NCBI RefSeq assembly: GCF_025790165.1
Contig: NZ_CP094970.1
Span: forward strand, 4,588,001-4,652,000
Reading direction: 5' to 3'
Source of the DNA: Solicola gregarius
GTDB taxonomy: Bacteria; Actinomycetota; Actinomycetes; Propionibacteriales; Nocardioidaceae
Length of the DNA stretch: 64,000 nucleotides
In this document: piece after piece, positions 7,557 to 15,095 of the stretch
Layout of the letters: each line of letters begins with the position of its first letter
How positions within the stretch are numbered: position 1 is the stretch's first letter
Translations under genes and position numbers: made by a program
Notes under the pieces: model-generated
The model's input: only the letters and a program-made list of their open reading frames with translations
What the model was told of the DNA's origin: nothing
Database searches by the model: none

Positions 7557-8717
7557 TCACCCCGGATCCAGCGCCGGATCATCCGGCACGTGCTTCCCGG
7601 CGACCGGAGTGCGCAGCGGGCGGTAGGTTTCCCGATAAGCCCGGGGCCCGGCAAAGGGCGCCGCAGAGTGGGACAGCCAGGACGGCAGCCCGGCCAGCTT
7701 GGACATCCGGTCGGTGGCAGCCTGCACGTGCTCAACGCGCGGCCGTCGTACCGTCTCCCAGGCTTCCCCGACCACGGACCAGTCATCGTGCCTCGCCAGC
7801 AGGTCGGCCAGCACGATCGCGTCCTCCAGCGCCATCCCCGCGCCTTCGGCCCAGACCGGGCCGGTTGCGTGCGCGGCGTCACCGATCAACACGACTCCAT
7901 CGGCGTGCCAGGTCGCGATCCTGACCTCCTCGACGGGCGAGTGGTACGGCGGTGAGTCGGCCGACAACGCCTGACGGATCGACGTGGTGACCGGCTCGGG
8001 AAAGCGGGCGTACGCGTCCGCCAGCCAAGCCGCCTCGTCGCCGGCGTCACCACCGCGGCTGCTCGAGGCGTACCCGTAGACGCGCCCCGGAGAGACCGGG
8101 ATGAGCAGGAATGCGTGCCCATGCCCGGTCCAGGCGGTCCAGCAGTCGATCCCGGGGTCATCGACCACGAACCGCCAACTGGCGTTCGTCATCGCTGATC
8201 GGCGCGGCGCTGTGTCGGTCACCGACGACCGCAATGTCGAGTGCACGCCGTCCGCCGCTACCACGAGGTTCACAACCTCCTCGGTGCCGTCGGACAGCGA
8301 AACCCGGACGCGACCGTCCGGCTGCCGGTCCAGCGAAGTGGCGTCGAGCCCCCAATCGATCGCGACACCCGCCGAGAGGGCGTCCAACACCTCAGCGTGG
8401 GGGGCACACACCGACGGCGCCACCCGCGACCAGAACTTCGCCTCATCGACCGCGAACAGCAGCCTGCCGCCCGAAGTGCGGTACTCGCGCCGGGCGACGG
8501 GTACTCCCGCCGCAAGCACACCTGCCACAGCACCGAGGTGTCGCAGGCCCGCGACAGCGTTGCCCGGGAGGTTGAGGGCCAACCCATCGTCGGTCCGGTG
8601 CCGGCGACGTTCGACGATCCGGCACTCGATCCCACGCCCGGCCAGGGCGCGAGCGGTCGCCAGCCCCGCGACGCCCGCGCCCACGACGAGTACCCTCCGG
8701 TCCGTCGACGCCCGCAT
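7557..8717 (-). CDS. FAD-dependent monooxygenase (group A, PHBH fold)
   Basis: A 386-aa flavoprotein hydroxylase. The Rossmann motif VLVVGAGVAGLATARALAGRG is at residues 9-29, the DG-type motif VVAADGVHSTLR is central, and the FAD ribityl motif GDAAHATGPVWAEGAGMALEDA is near residue 290. Group A enzymes use NAD(P)H to hydroxylate or epoxidise aromatic and related small molecules. It starts 7 bp after the PQ-loop gene stop, with AAGG as a weak ribosome binding site. Without a ligand the substrate cannot be given; in the operon it probably acts between the BBE oxidase and the hydrolase. Confidence 0.9.
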   Translation of the reverse strand: MRASTDRRVLVVGAGVAGLATARALAGRGIECRIVERRRHRTDDGLALNLPGNAVAGLRHLGAVAGVLAAGVPVARREYRTSGGRLLFAVDEAKFWSRVAPSVCAPHAEVLDALSAGVAIDWGLDATSLDRQPDGRVRVSLSDGTEEVVNLVVAADGVHSTLRSSVTDTAPRRSAMTNASWRFVVDDPGIDCWTAWTGHGHAFLLIPVSPGRVYGYASSSRGGDAGDEAAWLADAYARFPEPVTTSIRQALSADSPPYHSPVEEVRIATWHADGVVLIGDAAHATGPVWAEGAGMALEDAIVLADLLARHDDWSVVGEAWETVRRPRVEHVQAATDRMSKLAGLPSWLSHSAAPFAGPRAYRETYRPLRTPVAGKHVPDDPALDPG

Positions 8718-8724
8718 CAGGTGG

Positions 8725-9087
8725 CTACCTTAATCCGTGGGCATGGGCGATCGCCGGTTCATCAGCGAATCCTCTGGAGTCGCCGGGGTCCGGCGACGGT
8801 CGCCGTGGCTTGGCAGGCCGTCTCTCGCGGTGGCGGAGCCACAAGCACATCATCAGTGCGGTGCTGCCGAGATAGAAGCCGTGCAGGACCCAGATCGGCC
8901 CGACCGGCAGGGACACGACGTAGATCGTGTGCACCAGGTTGCCGACGTTGGCGACTGCCAGGTTGCCCACACTGTAGGAGTTGAGGTCGCGGGTCCGGAC
9001 GGCCTTGACCAACATCGGCAGGTAACTCGTCACGAAGAGTACGGTCGAGACGGTGCCCGCGACGGCAGCGGCGGTGTGCAGGGACAT
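8725..9087 (-). CDS. PQ-loop / SemiSWEET-like small membrane protein
   Basis: A 120-aa protein with three transmembrane helices: TAAAVAGTVSTVLFVTSYLPMLVKA, SVGNLAVANVGNLVHTIYVVSLPVG and WVLHGFYLGSTALMMCLWL. The SYLPMLVKAVRTRDLNSYS segment resembles the PQ-loop consensus of SemiSWEET half-transporters, though Met replaces the usual Gln. SemiSWEETs dimerise to move sugars passively. The C terminus is cytoplasmic and proline-rich. Translation is probably coupled to the 60-aa ORF, whose TGA lies two bases before this ATG. Transport of the operon's substrate is a reasonable guess. Confidence 0.75.
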   Translation of the reverse strand: MSLHTAAAVAGTVSTVLFVTSYLPMLVKAVRTRDLNSYSVGNLAVANVGNLVHTIYVVSLPVGPIWVLHGFYLGSTALMMCLWLRHRERRPAKPRRPSPDPGDSRGFADEPAIAHAHGLR

Positions 9088-9089
9088 GG

Positions 9090-9272
9090 TCAGCGCCTGA
9101 ACGAGCCGTCACGAAAGCCGACCGGGCCGAGGTCGAAGCCGTCCCGCTCGAGGGCCGATCGGGTCAGTGCATTGATGGGGTGGCTGGTTTGCCGCCGGGA
9201 GGAGGCACCGACAAGCCGACGGAACAGCCGGGCACCCCGGGCCGGGCCGTTGCCGTCGATCGTCGGTCGCAT
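9090..9272 (-). CDS. Uncharacterised 60-aa protein
   Basis: A short frame that looks translated: GGAAGGA lies five bases before ATG 9272, its TGA is two bases before the PQ-loop gene's ATG, and it fills the only gap in the operon. The product is basic and Arg-rich (MRPTIDGNGPARGARLFRRL, then SRRQTSHPINALTRSALERDGF and GPVGFRDGSFRR), with no signal peptide, membrane helix or Cys. I recognise no family. It could be a small accessory protein, a modified-peptide precursor or a decayed fragment. Confidence 0.5.
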   Translation of the reverse strand: MRPTIDGNGPARGARLFRRLVGASSRRQTSHPINALTRSALERDGFDLGPVGFRDGSFRR

Positions 9273-9312
9273 GTTCGTCCTTCCGTGGAATGCGCGTGCG
9301 CTTGGTGGCGGG

Positions 9313-10347
9313 TCAGAGGTTCTTGATCTTGACGACGGTGCCGCTGAGGCCCACGACGTACGCCGTGTTGCCCACCAGCTCCAGCGACGTCGGCCGATCG
9401 AGCACGATCTCGGACCCGTTGGCATCTCGAACCGGGACGAGGTGCCCGTGCCGGGAGACCTTGACCAGCCGCCCCGTGTCGGGCGAGGCAGGCGATCCCT
9501 CAGCCATGCCGTCCCAATGGCCCTGGGACAGTGCGTAGAGACCCGCGCGCCGGCTGAACTCCACGTCGACGAGCAGGCTGGCACCCCGTGCGAGGTCGAT
9601 GGCGCCACCCCATCGGCGCACGAAGGCGACGACCTTGCCGTCATCCGGGTCGTGCGGCAGGGGTCCTGCCTGCGCTGCCAGCACGACGGATCCGATGGTC
9701 TCCAACCCGGTCGGGACGACGTTGCCGAACGCCCGAACCTCGGCGATGTCGCCATGGAGCCCGACGTGAAGGACGCGGTTGTGGTGTCCGTCGGTGACCA
9801 GGAACCCGCGCCCGTGGCGTTGCAGGGCGTATTGCACCCCGGTGGTGATGAAGAAGTCCGTGGCCGGAGGATGTTCGACCGACCATTGACCGATGTCGGC
9901 GATCACCTTGACGTTGCGGTGGCGGCCGAGCCGGTAGATGCCGACGGTCGCGTCGCCAATGGGTCCACCGCCGACGATGTCCCCGCCGACCATCGTGACG
10001 AGCACGTAGGCGGTGCGGCCGATGAACTCCACGTCCATGGCCCCACCGACGCCCAACACCTGCGGCGGCAGCCCGTCGGCATACGTGCTGGTGGCGCCGG
10101 TCCTCCGGTCGACACGCAGCACGCTGCCGGCATTGGGGTCGGTCACGTACAGCGCACCGTCGGGGCCGATCGTGCTGCCCGAAGCCAGCCCGCTGCCGAA
10201 CTCCGCCAGTGGGGTGACGACCGGTCCCTCCGCCGTTCGCTTCGCCACCGTCTGCTTCGTCGCATCCCCTCCGGCGCTCGCAGGTGTGGCCGAGGGCGCC
10301 AGCATTGCGAGGAGTGCTGCCGCGAAGACGATCGTTCTGAGTCTCAT
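9313..10347 (-). CDS. Secreted ScyD/ScyE-family beta-propeller protein
   Basis: A 344-aa exported protein. A Sec signal peptide (MRLRTIVFAAALLAMLAPSA, cleavage probably after PASA) is followed by repeated propeller blades such as GSTIGPDGALYVTDPNAGSVLRVD, AMDVEFIGRTAYVLVT and FLVTDGHHNRVLHV, resembling the ScyD/ScyE family of cyanobacterial scytonemin clusters and NHL/SMP-30-like propellers. Its ATG overlaps the BBE oxidase stop (ATGA), so the two are translated together. Whether it is a lactonase or a binding protein is unknown. Confidence 0.85.
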   Translation of the reverse strand: MRLRTIVFAAALLAMLAPSATPASAGGDATKQTVAKRTAEGPVVTPLAEFGSGLASGSTIGPDGALYVTDPNAGSVLRVDRRTGATSTYADGLPPQVLGVGGAMDVEFIGRTAYVLVTMVGGDIVGGGPIGDATVGIYRLGRHRNVKVIADIGQWSVEHPPATDFFITTGVQYALQRHGRGFLVTDGHHNRVLHVGLHGDIAEVRAFGNVVPTGLETIGSVVLAAQAGPLPHDPDDGKVVAFVRRWGGAIDLARGASLLVDVEFSRRAGLYALSQGHWDGMAEGSPASPDTGRLVKVSRHGHLVPVRDANGSEIVLDRPTSLELVGNTAYVVGLSGTVVKIKNL

Positions 10348-11732
10348 GACGTGCTCCCCAGCGGGATGTTCTGGTTGATGTGGAAGAAGTTGGTCGGGTC
10401 GTACTTGCGCTTCAGCGCGACCAGCCGGTCGTAGTTCTCGCCGTACGTCGCGACGAGGCGGGCGGCGTCGCCGTCGCCCATCATGAAGTTCACGTAGCCA
10501 CCGTTGTTGGTGTGCTGGTGGATGGCCGACCAGTAGCGCTTCGCCCACGCACTCAGCTCATCGGCAAGGGCCGGGTCCTCGTCCACGGCGACGATGACCA
10601 TCGTCCAGGTGGCCGAGCGCTCGTTCCATGCCGTTTCGGTCGGGCCGACCCGGTGGACGGCGCCGTTGATGGGATACAGGTGCATCATCGACAGGGCGCC
10701 GACCATGTCGCTGCTCTGGGCGATGTGTTCCTCGATGGCTGCGTCGGTGAGTTCGTGGACGTACTCACCACGCCAGTACCACTGCAGGCCCGGCCGGAGC
10801 AGCGGGTCGAACAGCCCCTGCATGGCTGGGAAAGGCATCTCGTCCATCCAGTTGAACATCGGCTCCGGGAGACGGTCGAGCAGCCGAGCCATGACCTCGG
10901 CGCCCCGATCGGCCGGGCCGTTGAACGACGAGATGACCGCGCAGGCTAGTTCACCGTGGTGTTCGGCGGGGAACGGTTCCGTGGCGGGGACCTTCTTGAT
11001 CCCGACGAAGCTGCCGAGCTCTTCGGGGGCCTCGGCGAGGAACTCGCGGTACGTGCGCATGACCTGCGCCGTGTGTTCGTGGCCCCAGAACACCGGACCT
11101 GCGAAGACCTGGCCAACTGGGTGGGCCTGGAACAGGAAGCTGGTGACCACGCCGAAGTTGCCACCGCCACCGCGCAGGCCCCAGAACAGGTCGGCGTGGC
11201 TGGTCGGGCTCGCCGTGACCAGCCGGCCGTCGGCCAGGACGACGTCGGCCTCGAGGAGGTTGTCGATGGTCAGGCCGTGCTGACGCGAGAGATACCCCAT
11301 GCCGCCGCCGAGAGTGAGCCCGGCGACGCCGGTGGTCGAGACGATGCCGAAGGGCACCGCGAGGCCGTACGCATGGGTGGCGTGGTCGACATCGCCGGTG
11401 GTGCAGCCGGCGGCAACGCGCACGGTGCCGTGCTCGACGTCGACGCGGACGCCGCGCATCCGAGACAGGTCGATGACCAGTCCGTCGTTCACGCTGCCCA
11501 AACCGGGCCCGTTGTGTCCTCCGCCGCGGATCGCGACCTCCAGGCCGGCCTCACGTGCGTAGCCGACACAGGTGACCACGTCGGCGGCGTCCAGGCACTG
11601 CGCGACAAGCAGTGGTCGCTTGTCGATCATCCCGTTGTAGAGCGCCCGGGCTTCGGCGTACGTCGGGTCGTCGCGGTCGATGACCCGTCCGCGCACGCGC
11701 TGCCCCAAGTCGCTGATGATGTCGACCGTCAT
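10344..11732 (-). CDS. FAD-linked oxidase, berberine-bridge (BBE) type
   Basis: A 462-aa oxidase of the PCMH/VAO family. The FAD-binding half contains AREAGLEVAIRGGGHNGPGLGS; the His is the usual 8-alpha-histidyl FAD attachment. The second loop (GLAVPFGIVSTTGVAGLTLGGGMGYLSRQHG) lacks the Cys of bicovalent members, so a single covalent link is predicted. The C terminus (VNFMMGDGDAARLVATYGENYDRLVALKRKYDPTNFFHINQNI) is the BBE domain. No signal peptide is seen. Start ATG 11732 has AAGGAG five bases upstream. First gene of the accessory operon, divergent from an AraC regulator. Relatives oxidise sugars, alkaloids or aromatic alcohols with O2. Confidence 0.93.
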   Translation of the reverse strand: MTVDIISDLGQRVRGRVIDRDDPTYAEARALYNGMIDKRPLLVAQCLDAADVVTCVGYAREAGLEVAIRGGGHNGPGLGSVNDGLVIDLSRMRGVRVDVEHGTVRVAAGCTTGDVDHATHAYGLAVPFGIVSTTGVAGLTLGGGMGYLSRQHGLTIDNLLEADVVLADGRLVTASPTSHADLFWGLRGGGGNFGVVTSFLFQAHPVGQVFAGPVFWGHEHTAQVMRTYREFLAEAPEELGSFVGIKKVPATEPFPAEHHGELACAVISSFNGPADRGAEVMARLLDRLPEPMFNWMDEMPFPAMQGLFDPLLRPGLQWYWRGEYVHELTDAAIEEHIAQSSDMVGALSMMHLYPINGAVHRVGPTETAWNERSATWTMVIVAVDEDPALADELSAWAKRYWSAIHQHTNNGGYVNFMMGDGDAARLVATYGENYDRLVALKRKYDPTNFFHINQNIPLGSTS

Positions 11733-11903
11733 GATGACTCCTTGTGAATGCCCCTCCCATCGAGGAGCCGGTGATCGACCGTAGGAGTGCAGCGGGTCCG
11801 AACTGAATGACCGCTCGTCCGGCACTGTTGTCTGTATGTCCGCGAAGTGCGAGATTCATGTCAGTACGTCCGGAACGGTTGTCCGGACGTCCGGGAGGCG
11901 GCC
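11733..11903. promoter_or_regulatory. Divergent promoter/operator region with repeated GTCCGG
   Basis: The 171 bp between the BBE oxidase and its divergent AraC regulator contain the hexamer GTCCGG at 11817, 11868, 11881 and 11889, the last three within 27 bp and partly palindromic (GTCCGGAC at 11881-11888). This is a candidate binding site for the AraC protein. -35/-10 boxes are not clear by eye. Confidence 0.45.
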
Positions 11904-12902
11904 ATGGATGTGCTCTCCGACGTGCTCTTGTCGGTGCGGCTGACCGGCGCGGTGTTCTTCGACGTCGATGCCAGGTCCCCCTTCGTCACGGAGTCGCCCA
12001 GCGTCGCCTCCCTCGACCGCGAGGTGCTGTCGGGAGCCGAGCAGGTCATCGCGTTCCACGTGGTCACCCAGGGCAGCTGCTGGGCGGAGATCATCGACGG
12101 TGGCGAGCCCCCGGTCGCGTTGCAGGCCGGCGACATGGTGGCCTTCCCGGCGGGCGACGCCAACGTGATGGCCTCCGCACCCGGCATGCGCGGCATCCCC
12201 GACCCCTCGCTCTACCGCCGTCCACCCGACAGAACCCTGCCGTTCTCGCTGCGCATGAGCCAGGAGTCGACGGCCGATCGCACCCGGTTCGTCTGCGGGT
12301 TCCTGGGCTGCGACACCCGGCCGTTCAACCCGCTGCTCGACTCGCTGCCCCGCATCGTCCACTCACCCGTCTCCGCACAGAGTCGGCAATGGGTTGCCAG
12401 CCTGATCGACGCCGCGGTGCAGACAAGTGGCGGCGAGGCCGGCTCTGGCCGCGAAGCCATGCTGGCCAAGCTTGCAGAGCTGATGTTCGTCGAGGCGCTC
12501 CGCAGCCATCTGGCCGAGCTCGGCGATGACGAACGGGGCTGGCTCGCCGGGGTGCGCCACCCACAGGTCGGTGCCGCGCTGCGGCTGATGCACGGGCGAG
12601 CCGCCGCCCCATGGACGATGGAGCGTCTCGCCCACGAGGTAGGCATGTCACGGTCCTCGTTCGCCGAGCAGTTCACCACGTACGTCGGCATCCCACCGAT
12701 GCAGTACCTGGCGCGGTGGCGGCTCCAGCTCGCCGCCCGACTGCTGGAGTCCGGCACCCTGAGCGTCGCCCAGGCGGCCACGGCCGTGGGCTACCAGTCA
12801 GAAGCCGCGTTCAACCGCGCGTTCAAACGGGAGGTCGGCGAAGCCCCTGGTGCGTGGCGACGAGGCCAGGGGCGTTACCTCCACCCGCCCCTCGCTCCGT
12901 GA
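11904..12902 (+). CDS. AraC-family transcriptional regulator with cupin sensor
   Basis: A 332-aa regulator. The N-terminal cupin-like domain (LLSVRLTGAVFFDVDARSPF, then QVIAFHVVTQGSCWAEI and ALQAGDMVAFPAGDANVMAS) resembles the AraC_binding/cupin_6 type. The C terminus has two HTH units: WTMERLAHEVGMSRSSFAEQF and LSVAQAATAVGYQSEAAFNRAF. Start ATG 11904 has GGGAGG upstream; an earlier in-frame ATG at 11847 has no better signal. Being divergent from the six-gene operon, it most likely controls it in response to the substrate or product. Confidence 0.92.
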   Translation: MDVLSDVLLSVRLTGAVFFDVDARSPFVTESPSVASLDREVLSGAEQVIAFHVVTQGSCWAEIIDGGEPPVALQAGDMVAFPAGDANVMASAPGMRGIPDPSLYRRPPDRTLPFSLRMSQESTADRTRFVCGFLGCDTRPFNPLLDSLPRIVHSPVSAQSRQWVASLIDAAVQTSGGEAGSGREAMLAKLAELMFVEALRSHLAELGDDERGWLAGVRHPQVGAALRLMHGRAAAPWTMERLAHEVGMSRSSFAEQFTTYVGIPPMQYLARWRLQLAARLLESGTLSVAQAATAVGYQSEAAFNRAFKREVGEAPGAWRRGQGRYLHPPLAP

Positions 12903-12944
12903 CGCCACCCGGACGAACTCTCCAGAACGGGAACGCGGCTCGGG

Positions 12945-13361
12945 TTAGCTGTGGTCGGCGATCTCGGCACGCAGCCGGCGTACGGCGGCGCGGGCGCGGG
13001 TGCCGTCGGCGGCCTGGATCGCCATCACCGAGACCGCCTCGCCGTCGGTGGTGTCGATCACCGCCCAGGGAGCGTCGCGACCGAGCTCGATCGAGATCAC
13101 CTCGGCCCACACCAGATCGTGGCGGCGGTAGCCGTTCAGGATGTGCAGCCCGGTGTTGTCGGTACGTACCCGCGTACGACCGATGCCGTGGAGCACCGCG
13201 AGGGCCCCGATGAACACCGACAGCAGCGTCACCAGCTGCGGCGGGCTGATGCTGGCGCGCACCTCGTCCGGGAGGGCGGCCGCGATCACCACGAACATCA
13301 CCGCGAAGCAGCCGACCGCGACGTACGCGATGATCCGTGCCCCGATCGGCCGGTACGTCAC
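12945..13361 (-). CDS. PH-domain membrane protein
   Basis: A 138-aa protein with two N-terminal membrane helices (IIAYVAVGCFAVMFVVIAAAL; LVTLLSVFIGALAVLHGI) and a bacterial PH-like domain (RVRTDNTGLHILNGYRRHDLVWAEVISIELGRDAPWAVIDT). A homologue regularly follows hisG in actinomycetes; its role is unknown. The start is GTG 13361, 7 bp after the hisG stop. The last 39 bp are duplicated at 6722-6760. A transcription-end hairpin is not visible directly downstream; one lies beyond the distant duplicate instead. Confidence 0.85.
   Translation of the reverse strand: MTYRPIGARIIAYVAVGCFAVMFVVIAAALPDEVRASISPPQLVTLLSVFIGALAVLHGIGRTRVRTDNTGLHILNGYRRHDLVWAEVISIELGRDAPWAVIDTTDGEAVSVMAIQAADGTRARAAVRRLRAEIADHS
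12950..12988. repeat. Right-hand copy of the island-flanking direct repeat
   Basis: This stretch, inside the 3' end of the intact PH gene, matches 6722-6760 at 38 of 39 bases (T at 6730, G at 12958). The two copies are in the same orientation and about 6.2 kb apart, with the whole BBE-oxidase operon and its regulator between them. Confidence 0.9.
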
Positions 13362-13368
13362 GACGACC

Positions 13369-14214
13369 TCACAACCGGCACGCGAGGATATCCGTGACCA
13401 GGGTGCCGCGGGCTCCGAGCGCCCAGAGCTCGTCCATCACCTTCTGGGCGGCGTCGCGCCGGACCATCGACCGGACCGCGACCCACCCTTCTCGATGAAG
13501 CGGCGACACCGTCGGTGACTCGATACCGGGCGTCAGCGCAACCGCGCGCTCGACGTGCTCGGTGCGGATGTCGTAGTCCATCATCACGTACGCGCGTGCG
13601 ACGAGAACGCCCTGCAGCCGCCGCTCGAACACGTCGTACGCGGAGGTCTCGTTTGCGTTGTTGGGTCGAATGAGCACCGCCTCCGACTCGAGGATCGGAT
13701 CACCGATCACCTCGAGGCCCGCCTGCCGCAGCGTGCTGCCCGTCTCGACCACATCGGCGATCGCGTCGGCGACACCGAGTCGGATCGCGGACTCGACAGC
13801 GCCGTCGAGGCGTACGACATGGGTGTCGATGCCGCGCTCGGACAGGTACGCGCGCACCACCGTCGCGTAGGACGTCGCGATGCGACGACCGTCGAAATCG
13901 GAGACCTCGCTCATCGTCCCCGCAGGCACGGCGAACCGGAAGCTGGACCGCCCGAACCCCAACCCCTTGACCTCGTCGGCGTCGGCACCGGAGTCGAGCA
14001 GCAGATCGCGACCGGTGATGCCCACGTCGAGCGTGCCCTCGCCGACATACACGGCGATGTCACGCGGCCGCAGGTAGAAGAACTCGACGTCGTTGTCGAC
14101 ATCGCGGATCACCAGGTCGCGGCTGCTGCGCCGCTGGTGGTAGCCGGCCTCGGCCAGCATCGCGACGGCGGCCTCGGCCAGCGCCCCCTTGTTCGGGACG
14201 GCGATCTTCAACAT
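13369..14214 (-). CDS. hisG: ATP phosphoribosyltransferase (long form)
   Basis: First enzyme of histidine synthesis: ATP + PRPP to phosphoribosyl-ATP. The 281-aa length and C-terminal regulatory domain (VSPLHREGWVAVRSMVRRDAAQKVMDELWALGARGTLVTDI) mark the long, histidine-feedback-inhibited HisG. Catalytic features include LKIAVPNKGALAE, EGTLDVGITGRDLL and the PRPP-binding loop VADAIADVVETGSTLRQAGLEVI. It is 25 bp behind hisE and followed by the PH-domain gene. Confidence 0.97.
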   Translation of the reverse strand: MLKIAVPNKGALAEAAVAMLAEAGYHQRRSSRDLVIRDVDNDVEFFYLRPRDIAVYVGEGTLDVGITGRDLLLDSGADADEVKGLGFGRSSFRFAVPAGTMSEVSDFDGRRIATSYATVVRAYLSERGIDTHVVRLDGAVESAIRLGVADAIADVVETGSTLRQAGLEVIGDPILESEAVLIRPNNANETSAYDVFERRLQGVLVARAYVMMDYDIRTEHVERAVALTPGIESPTVSPLHREGWVAVRSMVRRDAAQKVMDELWALGARGTLVTDILACRL

Positions 14215-14239
14215 CGGGGGTCCGTTCGATCGGAGAGGT

Positions 14240-14503
14240 TCACAGGTGTTCGTACACGTCGTCGAGGCTGAGTCCGAGGCTCAGCATGAGCACCTGGGTG
14301 TGGTACAGCAGCTGGCTGATCTCCTCGGCGGCCCGCTCGCGCGACTCGTGCTCTGCGGCCATCCATGACTCGGCCGCCTCCTCGACGAGCTTCTTGCCGA
14401 TCGTATGGACGCCCGCATCGAGGGCCGCGACCGTACCTGAACCCGGGGGCCTCGTCTCGGCGCGCTCGGTGAGCTCGGCGAACAGACCGTCGAACGTCTT
14501 CAC
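14240..14503 (-). CDS. hisE: Phosphoribosyl-ATP pyrophosphatase
   Basis: Second step of histidine synthesis, hydrolysing phosphoribosyl-ATP to phosphoribosyl-AMP and PPi. At 87 aa it is a typical stand-alone HisE of the all-alpha NTP-PPase fold, with the metal-binding helices [14 protein letters not shown] and [19 protein letters not shown]. The start is GTG 14503 ([11 protein letters not shown]). It lies 27 bp after ribH and 25 bp before hisG. Confidence 0.95.
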   Translation of the reverse strand: MKTFDGLFAELTERAETRPPGSGTVAALDAGVHTIGKKLVEEAAESWMAAEHESRERAAEEISQLLYHTQVLMLSLGLSLDDVYEHL

Positions 14504-14530
14504 CCGGGTAACACTAGTGGTCGGTCGGGT

Positions 14531-15010
14531 TCAGTGGTCGCGAAGCCCCCGCAGGGTGAGCAGCGTTGCGACAGCCGCCTCCGCCGCCTCGCGGCCCTTG
14601 TCCTCCGAGCTGTCGGGCAACCCCGCGCGGTCGAGCGCCTGCTGCTCGTCGTCGCAGGTGAGCAGCCCGAACCCGATGGGTACTCCGGTGTCGAGCGCGA
14701 CCCTGCTCAGGCCGTCGGTCGTCGCCGCGCTGACGTACTCGAAGTGCGGTGTGCCGCCGCGAATGACCACACCGAGTGCGATCACCGCATCGCGTCCGAG
14801 GCGGGCGAGCTGACGGGCGACGACCGGCAGCTCGAACGAGCCGGGCACGCGTACCACCTCCGGCTCGGCGATGCCCATCTCTCCGAGTGCGCTCGTCGCA
14901 CCGGCGAGCAGGCCATCCATCACCTGGTCATGCCAGGACGCGGCGACCACGCTGATGCGCAGCCTCGACGCGTCCAGCCCGCTCAGATCGGGCGCACCCG
15001 CACCACTCAT
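14531..15010 (-). CDS. ribH: 6,7-dimethyl-8-ribityllumazine synthase
   Basis: Condenses 5-amino-6-ribitylamino-uracil with dihydroxybutanone phosphate to form lumazine, the penultimate riboflavin step. The 159-aa protein has all signature parts: [48 protein letters not shown] (catalytic His region) and [18 protein letters not shown]. Last gene of the riboflavin operon, separated from ribBA by 85 bp. Confidence 0.97.
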   Translation of the reverse strand: MSGAGAPDLSGLDASRLRISVVAASWHDQVMDGLLAGATSALGEMGIAEPEVVRVPGSFELPVVARQLARLGRDAVIALGVVIRGGTPHFEYVSAATTDGLSRVALDTGVPIGFGLLTCDDEQQALDRAGLPDSSEDKGREAAEAAVATLLTLRGLRDH

Positions 15011-15095
15011 CGCTGTGCCTTCCTCGCGTTCGATCGTTCGCTTGCTCTGCGGGCGACACTCGTTCCTCGCGCCGACCGCGCCACTCGCTCACTAC
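15011..15095. repeat. GAGCGA-rich intergenic tract inside the riboflavin operon
   Basis: On the minus strand this 85-bp gap between ribBA and ribH is built from GAGCGA/AACGAG-like words (GTGAGCGAGT, GAGGAACGAG, AGCAAGCGAACGATCG). The style matches the repeats at the start of the MFS gene near 63274-63390. It looks like a low-complexity intergenic repeat rather than a gene or promoter. Confidence 0.45.
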
